21,184 nt of DNA. Origin: Planctomycetota bacterium. Its GTDB lineage: Bacteria > Planctomycetota > PUPC01 > DSUN01. Position 1 is the stretch's first letter. Every line of letters starts with the position of its first letter. The notes under the pieces were generated by a model. It did no database searches. It saw only the letters and a list, made by a program, of their open reading frames with translations, and had not been told where the DNA came from. Of this stretch, positions 12,944-19,332 are shown one piece after another. The stretch covers positions 1 to 21,184 of the forward strand of contig VGYW01000101.1 in the NCBI GenBank assembly GCA_016872875.1, in the 5' to 3' direction. A program made the position numbers and the translations under genes.

Positions 12944-12972
12944 AGGATACGAAATCGCGCCAGGACATGCAA
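12944..12972 (-). promoter_or_regulatory. Sigma70-like promoter for the coiled-coil gene
   Basis: On the minus strand TTGCAT (12972-12967), a 17-base spacer, and TATCCT (12949-12944), about 65 bases before the start. A small GGCGC/GCGCC hairpin lies in the leader near 12917-12932. Confidence 0.5.
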
Positions 12973-13009
12973 ACCAGCCCGCGGCCTCCGCAGATGGGCA
13001 GGAACCCAC

Positions 13010-15706
13010 TCAGTTCGGCGAACAGGTCTCCTCGGCGGACCAGGTGGGGTCGAGGCGCACGACGCGGCGGTTGGCGGAGTCGGCGACGTAGATGTGCTTG
13101 AACGATGCCTTGGCCGCAACGGGGTAAGCAAGGGGGATGGCGGGCTTGGGGGCGACGCTCTGAGGCCCCTGGCTGTCGTGGTTGCCGTACTCGCCGAAGG
13201 TGAGGATCGGGTTGCCCGCGTTGTCCACGACCGCGACGGTGCAGGTGAGGGCGTTTGGGAGGTAGAGGCGGCCGTAGTCGTCAACGTCGAAGCGCGGGGT
13301 CTGGCAGGCGCACTGGTTGCTGAAGGGGGCGAGGAGGGGGTAGGCCCGCAGGCCGCCCTCGATGTGGATAGTCCAGGGGGCGGAATACCAGTCGAGCCGC
13401 TGCCCCGAGGCCATCTTGATGCCGTCCTCCAGCTTGTCGGGCACGGTGGAGAGGATGGGCCAGTATTTGTCCACCTTGTATTGCTGGCCGGGCTTGAGGT
13501 TGTCGGGGACCATTCCGCCGCCGGAGGGCTTGAACTTGATGACGCAGCCGAGGGACTCGGCGAAGTGGCGGTAGCGTTTGGCGGCGTCGGCGAGGCCAGC
13601 GGGGAGCGCGTAGTCGCGCGGCAGGATGCGCACGCCGGCGTAGAGGTTCCCCTGCTGGTCAATCTCAACTCCGCCGCTCTGGTCCTGGAGCCAGCCGATG
13701 AGAGCGCCGTCGAAGCCGGCCTTGACGCAGTGGGGGGAGATTTTGCCCGAGGCGAACTCGGCGCGGAGGCGCGGGGTGCGCCCGGCCGAGCCGTCGGTCT
13801 TGACCTCGAAGATGCCGTTGACGCGGAAGGTGAACATGCCGTTGTAGTAGAGGGTGCCGTCGGGGGTCACGCAGGAGCCCTGGTTGCCGAAGTATCCGCC
13901 GCCCATCTTGCCGTAGCGGTCGGAGAACTGCTTCTGGCCGCCGGGCAGCGGGGCGTCGGTGAGGTCGCGGTTCAGGCGGCGCCAGGGGCCGGAGTAGCCG
14001 CCGCCCGCGTAGTCGTGCCCTGAGAGATAGACCATGCCGTCGCGTCGGATGCAGAACTCGGAGCCGATGAGCGGCTTGGGGCGGCCCTCCTTGTCGAGCG
14101 GGCCGGCATACTCGCCGGTCAGCCCGTTGTAGCGCACGATGTACGCCCAGCCGTTGTGCACGTAGGCCAGGTCCGCCTCGGGGTCAACGTCCAGGCGGCA
14201 GGCGAAGCCTGCGGCGAGCTTGCCGCGGTCGGCAAGGTCCTCGACGGCTTCCAGCTTGTCGCCCTTGTCCGCGATGCGCAGCAGGCTGTTCTCGCGGGGG
14301 CAGCCGCTGAGCCAGAGCTGGGGGGTATCACCAGTGAAGTCGGCCGCGAGGAAGGGGTCGAGGGCCACCCCCCGCTCGGCGAAGTCGAGCCGAGCCACGA
14401 CCTTGGCGTCGGGCGCAGTCCCGCTCAGTTTCACGAGAGACCTCGCGCGCTCGCCCTTCTCTGTGTTCCGCCGCGTCAGGACGTAGAGCGCGCCGGTCTT
14501 GTCGTCGGGGACGACCATGTGCGGGTGCGTGATTGGGATGGAGGTGACGACGGTGCCGTTGGACGAGAGGACCCACACCTTCCCGCCCGCGGCGTCGCAG
14601 ACGAGGACGCTGCCGTCCTTCCCCACGGCCACGCCGTGGAGGGGCTGTGTGTCGGCCAGGACGTTCCAGCCTCGCTGGGGCGGCGAGGCGTCGTCGGGCA
14701 GGGGAATCTCGGCGAAGGGGGCGGCCCTCCCGCCGAGGGCCAGCTTGTAGACCCGGTTGCTGGGCCAGGCGGGGTGCTGCTTCTCGCCCTTCTTGGGGCT
14801 TCCCGCGTAGCCCGCGAAGAAGCAGGTCTTGCCGTCGGGGGCGACGGCGCCCATGACCGGGCCGACTGCGGCGTAGCCGGCCAGCTTCGTCGCGGCGTCC
14901 CAGAGCGGCTCGGCAAACGCCTCGCCCACTGCGCCCCCATCGCTCTTGCGGATGCGGTAGAGCGAGGCGAACGACTCGGCCAGGAGAATCACCGCGTCAT
15001 CCGTGGGATGAACGGCCATCAGCTTGATGGCGAGGTCGTTCACCCCTTCGGGCTTGGGCGCGACGGGGTAAAAGGTTGGCCAGAGGCTATGGTAGTTCAT
15101 CGGGGCCTTGGCGTCGGAATCCGGGACGGCTACGGAGCCGAAGGGCTCGCGGCTCTTGGCGTCGAGGGTGGGCGGGTAGGGCATCAGCTCGCGGAGGTAC
15201 TTCCCCTCGCGGTCGTAGACGCGCAGGAAGTAGAGCGCGCCGTCGCGGGTCTTCTTGGCCATGAAGTGCAGGTCGCCGTTCTTGCGGTCAACGGCCAGGC
15301 CGCGGCAGACGGTTTCGTTGAGGTTGTGCGGGCTGTCGGCGAGGATTCGCCCGAACCGCACGCCCATGCCGAGGCGGACGCGCGCCTTGAAGGGACCGCC
15401 CTCGGCCTTCTTCCCCCAGTCCCCCTGGCCGTCCCACTCGATGGCCTGCGTCAGCCCGGGCCGGAGCGGCTCGGGCGGCGGGTTCTTCGCGCCGAGCGCT
15501 CCCGCGGCGAGGTGGCGGACCACTCTCCCCTGGGCGTCGAGGATGGCCACCTCCACATCGGCGGGGGCAGAAACCGCGAAGGCGATCCGCGCCTTCTCCC
15601 CGGCCAGGGCCATCGTTGGCTTGGCGGAGAAGGACACCTCGCCGGCAAGCGTCGGCGAGAGAGCCGCCACGAGAGCGCTCAGAAAGGCCGTTGTCCTTAC
15701 CTTCAC
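13010..15706 (-). CDS. Large secreted beta-propeller protein with FlgD-like N-terminal domain (paralogue 1)
   Basis: An 898-residue secreted protein. A signal peptide (KVRTTAFLSALVAALSPTLAG) is followed by a FlgD/Ig-like domain (ADVEVAILDAQGRVVRHLAAG, then AIEWDGQGDWGK) and a long NHL/SMP-30-like propeller region: GLAVDRKNGDLHFMA, GVAVGKDGSVLVCDAAGGKV and the C-terminal YVADSANRRVVRLDPTW. It ends AEETCSPN, almost the same ending as the paralogue at 16596-19226. Function is unknown; this architecture is typical of extracellular or periplasmic Planctomycetota proteins. The start is GTG 15706, with AAGGAG nine bases upstream and the signal peptide; the frame upstream to 15850 reads a repeat array. 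It is last of three co-directional genes. Confidence 0.82.
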   Translation of the reverse strand: MKVRTTAFLSALVAALSPTLAGEVSFSAKPTMALAGEKARIAFAVSAPADVEVAILDAQGRVVRHLAAGALGAKNPPPEPLRPGLTQAIEWDGQGDWGKKAEGGPFKARVRLGMGVRFGRILADSPHNLNETVCRGLAVDRKNGDLHFMAKKTRDGALYFLRVYDREGKYLRELMPYPPTLDAKSREPFGSVAVPDSDAKAPMNYHSLWPTFYPVAPKPEGVNDLAIKLMAVHPTDDAVILLAESFASLYRIRKSDGGAVGEAFAEPLWDAATKLAGYAAVGPVMGAVAPDGKTCFFAGYAGSPKKGEKQHPAWPSNRVYKLALGGRAAPFAEIPLPDDASPPQRGWNVLADTQPLHGVAVGKDGSVLVCDAAGGKVWVLSSNGTVVTSIPITHPHMVVPDDKTGALYVLTRRNTEKGERARSLVKLSGTAPDAKVVARLDFAERGVALDPFLAADFTGDTPQLWLSGCPRENSLLRIADKGDKLEAVEDLADRGKLAAGFACRLDVDPEADLAYVHNGWAYIVRYNGLTGEYAGPLDKEGRPKPLIGSEFCIRRDGMVYLSGHDYAGGGYSGPWRRLNRDLTDAPLPGGQKQFSDRYGKMGGGYFGNQGSCVTPDGTLYYNGMFTFRVNGIFEVKTDGSAGRTPRLRAEFASGKISPHCVKAGFDGALIGWLQDQSGGVEIDQQGNLYAGVRILPRDYALPAGLADAAKRYRHFAESLGCVIKFKPSGGGMVPDNLKPGQQYKVDKYWPILSTVPDKLEDGIKMASGQRLDWYSAPWTIHIEGGLRAYPLLAPFSNQCACQTPRFDVDDYGRLYLPNALTCTVAVVDNAGNPILTFGEYGNHDSQGPQSVAPKPAIPLAYPVAAKASFKHIYVADSANRRVVRLDPTWSAEETCSPN

Positions 15707-15718
15707 CTGGGGCTCCTT

Positions 15719-15780
15719 TCGAGTGAATCGAGCGAATCGAGCGAATCGAATCATTCGATTATTTCGATTCTCTCGATTCG
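15719..15780. repeat. GAATCGA palindromic array before the propeller paralogue 1 gene
   Basis: Units of GAATCGAGC on the left side face complementary CGATT units on the right around AATCATTCGATT. It lies between the four-helix-bundle gene and the propeller gene, and supplies the last codons and TAA stop (15759-15761) of the four-helix-bundle gene. It matches the array at 16531 in layout and orientation. Confidence 0.9.
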
Positions 15781-16517
15781 GCCCACCCAATCTCCCTCGC
15801 GCCTTTGCACTCCGGGTAGCCCGTGCAACCCCAGAACTCCTTCCCCGCACTCCTTCCGCTTCTGGCCCTGCGCCGCGTCATCGGCTTGCCGCACTGCGGG
15901 CAGGCAGGCGCGGCTTCCTGCTTCGCCCGGGCCTCGGCCCGGATGCTCGTGAGCTTCTCCCGGAACCCGCCCTCTTGCTCGAAGGTCTCGCCCTGTTTCT
16001 CCATCTGGTGGTTGAGCATGTTGATCACTCGCGCGATGAGAATCAGCAGGCAGTTCGCCATCGCCTCGTCGTTCCCGGACTCCAGCCACTTCGCAAACTT
16101 CTTCTTCTTCTGCGCCAGGATGTGCGCGCAGGCGTCGCGAACGACGTCCTCGCCATAGTTCGGCTTGTCGAGCCGGATGGCATACACTTCGCGGGCCTCA
16201 GGACTCTCCTTGGCCCACGGCACCCGTTCCTGATTCAGCAGCCAGTTCAGGAAGTCGCCCGCCAATTCCGCCAGGCTCGAGCGCGCCACGTCGGTGAGCT
16301 TCATCTCGGTCTCCCTGGACGTCGCCCGCCGCGCCGAGCCTTCCGCGATGTTGGCGCACCCGGACCGCGCCGCCTGCGTCATCTGGTCGTATTGGCGTCC
16401 GTTGGGATCGTTCGTACGGTTCAGAAACCGCCGGCAGAACTGCTGGGTGCCAAGCTGCACGATGTTCGCCAGCACCCATGAATCCAGCCGGAAATATCCG
16501 CATGTGCCGCCAAACAT
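15759..16517 (-). CDS. Four-helix-bundle suffix-domain protein with C-terminal topoisomerase-type zinc ribbon
   Basis: A 252-residue protein. The N-terminal half matches the four-helix-bundle family (related to 23S rRNA intervening-sequence proteins): FGGTCGYFRLDSWVLANI, then AARSGCANIAEGSARR and MKLTDVARSSLAELAGDFL. Residues to about 200 carry the suffix region (EQEGGFREKLTSIR). The C-terminus has CPQCGKPM and FWGCTGYPECKG, a four-Cys zinc ribbon like the tail of DNA topoisomerase I, suggesting nucleic-acid binding. ATG 16517 has GAGGAG eight bases upstream; the frame further up reads a repeat array. The final ESRESK and stop are encoded by the array at 15719. The role is unknown. Arrays on both sides suggest that the gene may move as a cassette. 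Confidence 0.85.
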   Translation of the reverse strand: MFGGTCGYFRLDSWVLANIVQLGTQQFCRRFLNRTNDPNGRQYDQMTQAARSGCANIAEGSARRATSRETEMKLTDVARSSLAELAGDFLNWLLNQERVPWAKESPEAREVYAIRLDKPNYGEDVVRDACAHILAQKKKKFAKWLESGNDEAMANCLLILIARVINMLNHQMEKQGETFEQEGGFREKLTSIRAEARAKQEAAPACPQCGKPMTRRRARSGRSAGKEFWGCTGYPECKGAREIGWAESRESK

Positions 16518-16530
16518 TTGCAGGTCTCCT

Positions 16531-16590
16531 CGAATGAATCGAGAGAATCGAGGGAATCGAATCATTCGATTGACTCGATTCGCTCGATTC
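16531..16590. repeat. GAATCGA palindromic array between propeller paralogue 2 and the four-helix-bundle gene
   Basis: GAATCGAGAGAATCGAGGG units face CGATTGACTCGATTCGC units around AATCATTCGATT. Its layout is nearly the same as the array at 15719, about 810 bp away, so the two are direct repeats of a palindromic unit. Confidence 0.9.
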
Positions 16591-16595
16591 CGCGG

Positions 16596-19226
16596 TCAGT
16601 TGACCGTGCAGGTCTCCTCTGCCGCGTGAGTGGGCACAACCCGCACCCCTCGGCGGTTGTAGGTGTCGCAAACGTAGATGGCGTCGCGGCTGACCCCCGC
16701 GCCCGTGGGCCAGCCGAGCGGGATGTCGGGCACCGACACCGTGGAGTGCAAGGAGTCGAAGTTGCCATACTTCCCGAACTCCAGGATTTGGTTGCCCGCG
16801 TTGTCCACGATCCGCACCGAGTTGGTGATGGCGTTGGGCAGGTAGAGGCGGCCGTAGCGGTCGAGGTCGAAGCGGGGCGTGCGGCAGGTGCAGCACAGGT
16901 TGCTGCCCCAGCTCGAATGGCTAAACGGGCCATACCCTGGGTAGGCGGCCAGGGCGCCCTCGACGAATGCCTCGGCGAACACATTGGTGTCGCGATAGCC
17001 GGAGCGCGCTTCTATCCCCTTGGCCCCTGGCGGGCGCAAGGCGTCGAGCTTCTCGCCTTTGGCTGGCGCATGCACCGCGCCGCCGTCGGGGCCGAGCTTG
17101 AAGACGCTGCCCGTCGTGGCCAGATAAGGCAAGTCCTTCGCCCACTTCGCAGGCACGGGCGCGTCCTTGGGCCAGTTCCAGAGGCCGAGGTAGATGTTGC
17201 CCGCGAGGTCAACGCGGATGCCGCCGTTGGCGGGGTTCACTGGGCCGATGGTGGCGCGGCCGCGGCTCTTGCCCTCCTTGTCCTTCACCTCGAGGTGTTG
17301 CCCGTCCTGGAACTTGCCGTCGGGGCCGTAGCAGACGACCCAATAGGTCGCCCAGTCGTACATGAAGGAGATGTAGCTGCGACCGTCGGGTCCGACGCCG
17401 AGGCCGCGCTCGGCGTAGCCCGGCCCCTCGCGGCTGTAGATGTGCTTGCTCAGGACGTGGGTGCCCGTGCCCGCGAAGGGGGCGGGCGCCAGCTCGCGCG
17501 TGTAGCGCGCGAATGGGCCGGAGTAGTCCTGGAACTCCGGCGCACCCGTCCCCTGCCGCACGTAGAGCAGCCCGTCGTAACCAACAGCGAGGTCTTGCGA
17601 CCAGAACTGCTTGCCGTCCTTCGCGAGCATGGTGCCTTTGCCGGTCTTGCCGTCGTAGCGCCACATGCCCACCGTGCCGTCGCTGCCATAGACCTCGTCG
17701 CGGTCGTAGTCAACCGCCAGCCGGTGCCAGCCCCATTGGGAGTCTGGCCTGGGCTGGTAGGCGGTCTGGACTGGCTCGAACGCCTTCCCCTTGTCTTCGA
17801 GGGCGAGGAGGCTGTACTTTCCGGCCTTGGTGAGGCTGGTACGAAGCCAGCAGAGGGCGCGGCCGGCGGGGAAGCTGAAGGCCATCGCCACGAGGTCGGC
17901 GGTCTTGGGTATCTCGTGCTCCGCCGCGGGCTTGGCGTCCGCCCCAAGGGTGTCGAATCGCATCAGCCTGAGGTCCACGCTCTTGCGGGGGACGATGCGC
18001 TTTTCGAGGACGTAGAGCGCGCCCGTCCGCGGGTGGACGGCGAGCTGGTCGGGCCATCTGACGGGCACGTGGCCGACCTCTTTGCCGTCTGCGTCGAAGA
18101 CCGCAACGCGCCCCCGCTCGCGGTCGGCGACGTAGACGCGGCCCTTGGCATCCACGGCCACGCCGTGGACTGGCCCCTTTGGCGCGCCGGCCAGGCTGTA
18201 GGCCGACCAGTCGCCGCCGTCCTGAGTCCAGTTCCCGCCCAGGCCGTCCTTGTGCTCGACCTTGATAGCCGCGAATGGCTCGGCAGGGCCGTCGCCATCG
18301 AGCTTGAGCCGATAGACGACCCCCGGCGGGTAGCGCGGGTCGTAAGGGTGGCCGTACTGACTCTTCGCCGAGTAGGGGCCGCTGAGGTAGAGGGTCCTGC
18401 CATCGGGCGAGAGGGCGGCGTAGGCGTGGCCGCACCGCGGCGGGGTGCCCGCAGGCCAGAGGGAGCGCGCCCTGAACTTCTCGCCGGGCACGGCGCCGCG
18501 GGCGTCGAGCCGGAACAGGCTTCTGCCATCGGTGAGCAGGACGCCGTGCTCCTTCGTTGCCGCGACGAGGTGCAGTGTGACCGAGGGCGTCATGCCGCTG
18601 CCGTTGCCGCCCATGAGGAGATAGAACTGGACGTTTGTGCTGCGGTAGTTGCGGGGCCGGAAGCACTTGCTCTCTTCATCCCAGGCCGCTACATCCTTCA
18701 TCGCTCCCGGTGCCAGGTCGGCCGGGAAAGGCATGAGGGTGCGCAGGTACTTGCCTTCCGGCGAGAACGCCCTCAGGGTCATGCAGGTCAGCGAGTCCTC
18801 CTCGCGGTAGCCCATGACGTAGAGGTTGCCCGCCTCGTCGCTGGCCATCGAGGCCACGAGGCCGAAGGTGTAGGGGTCGTCGCCGCCGATGAAACGGCTG
18901 AAGCGCACGCCCATTCCCGCGCGGACCCGCACACGGAACGGCCCGCCCTGGGCCGGCCTCCCGAAGTCGTCGAGGAGGTCCCACTCGATTGCCTGCGCGA
19001 GGCCCGGCTTGAGGGGCGGTGGTGGCGCCTTCTCGCCACCCAGCACCCCCGCGGCGAGGTGCCGCACCACCTTGCCATCGGCGCTCAGGATAGCCACCTC
19101 CACGTCCGTCGGCGCGGGAACGGCGAAGCGGACCCTCACCTTGTTGCCTTCGCGGACAGCCTCCGGCTTGGCCGCGAACGCGGCCGGCCCCAGAGCCGTC
19201 AGCAGCAGGATGGCCCTAATCCTCAT
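16596..19226 (-). CDS. Large secreted beta-propeller protein with FlgD-like N-terminal domain (paralogue 2)
   Basis: An 876-residue paralogue of the gene at 13010-15706. Signal peptide MRIRAILLLTALGPAAFA; FlgD-like domain with TDVEVAILSADGKVVRHLAAG and AIEWDLLDDFGRPAQGG (both near-identical to paralogue 1); then propeller blades such as SMASDEAGNLYVMG, GVAVDAKGRVYVADRERGRV and a C-terminal YVCDTYNRRGVRVVPTHAAEETCTVN-type end. Function is unknown. ATG 19226 is preceded by AGGAG four to five bases upstream. It is the first gene of the minus-strand set and has a candidate promoter at 19286-19313. A very long antisense open frame covers it but has no start signal, family motif or codon pattern and is a shadow. 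Confidence 0.84.
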   Translation of the reverse strand: MRIRAILLLTALGPAAFAAKPEAVREGNKVRVRFAVPAPTDVEVAILSADGKVVRHLAAGVLGGEKAPPPPLKPGLAQAIEWDLLDDFGRPAQGGPFRVRVRAGMGVRFSRFIGGDDPYTFGLVASMASDEAGNLYVMGYREEDSLTCMTLRAFSPEGKYLRTLMPFPADLAPGAMKDVAAWDEESKCFRPRNYRSTNVQFYLLMGGNGSGMTPSVTLHLVAATKEHGVLLTDGRSLFRLDARGAVPGEKFRARSLWPAGTPPRCGHAYAALSPDGRTLYLSGPYSAKSQYGHPYDPRYPPGVVYRLKLDGDGPAEPFAAIKVEHKDGLGGNWTQDGGDWSAYSLAGAPKGPVHGVAVDAKGRVYVADRERGRVAVFDADGKEVGHVPVRWPDQLAVHPRTGALYVLEKRIVPRKSVDLRLMRFDTLGADAKPAAEHEIPKTADLVAMAFSFPAGRALCWLRTSLTKAGKYSLLALEDKGKAFEPVQTAYQPRPDSQWGWHRLAVDYDRDEVYGSDGTVGMWRYDGKTGKGTMLAKDGKQFWSQDLAVGYDGLLYVRQGTGAPEFQDYSGPFARYTRELAPAPFAGTGTHVLSKHIYSREGPGYAERGLGVGPDGRSYISFMYDWATYWVVCYGPDGKFQDGQHLEVKDKEGKSRGRATIGPVNPANGGIRVDLAGNIYLGLWNWPKDAPVPAKWAKDLPYLATTGSVFKLGPDGGAVHAPAKGEKLDALRPPGAKGIEARSGYRDTNVFAEAFVEGALAAYPGYGPFSHSSWGSNLCCTCRTPRFDLDRYGRLYLPNAITNSVRIVDNAGNQILEFGKYGNFDSLHSTVSVPDIPLGWPTGAGVSRDAIYVCDTYNRRGVRVVPTHAAEETCTVN

Positions 19227-19285
19227 GAGGCTCCTCACTTGCACAGGACGCCGTCTTCTGGTTAGCATGGTGGCCTGTAGGTCTC

Positions 19286-19313
19286 ATTCTACTCATGATC
19301 GCCTTTGCCACAA
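19286..19313 (-). promoter_or_regulatory. Candidate promoter for the propeller paralogue 2 gene
   Basis: On the minus strand TTGTGG (19313-19308), a 16-base spacer, and TAGAAT (19291-19286), about 60 bases before the start. The 106-bp divergent gap must also hold the promoter of the gene at 19333; TTGCAC at 19239-19244 with TAGCAT at 19263-19268 is a possible plus-strand pair, but its 18-base spacer and weak match make it unsure. Confidence 0.4.
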
Positions 19314-19332
19314 GTGGTGGAGAGGATAGGCA

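Noticed and set aside
11981..15952. Long plus-strand open frames opposite the coiled-coil and propeller genes
   Set aside because: No recognisable domain or start signal, and they overlap genes supported by signal peptides and ribosome-binding sites.
15759..16517. Diversity-generating retroelement accessory protein (Avd-like four-helix bundle)
   Set aside because: No reverse transcriptase or template/variable repeat pair in the window, and the zinc ribbon and suffix region fit another branch of the family.
16518..19265. Very long plus-strand open frame opposite propeller paralogue 2
   Set aside because: Antisense shadow in high-GC DNA; no family motif, begins in a repeat array, while the minus strand has a signal peptide and homologous architecture.
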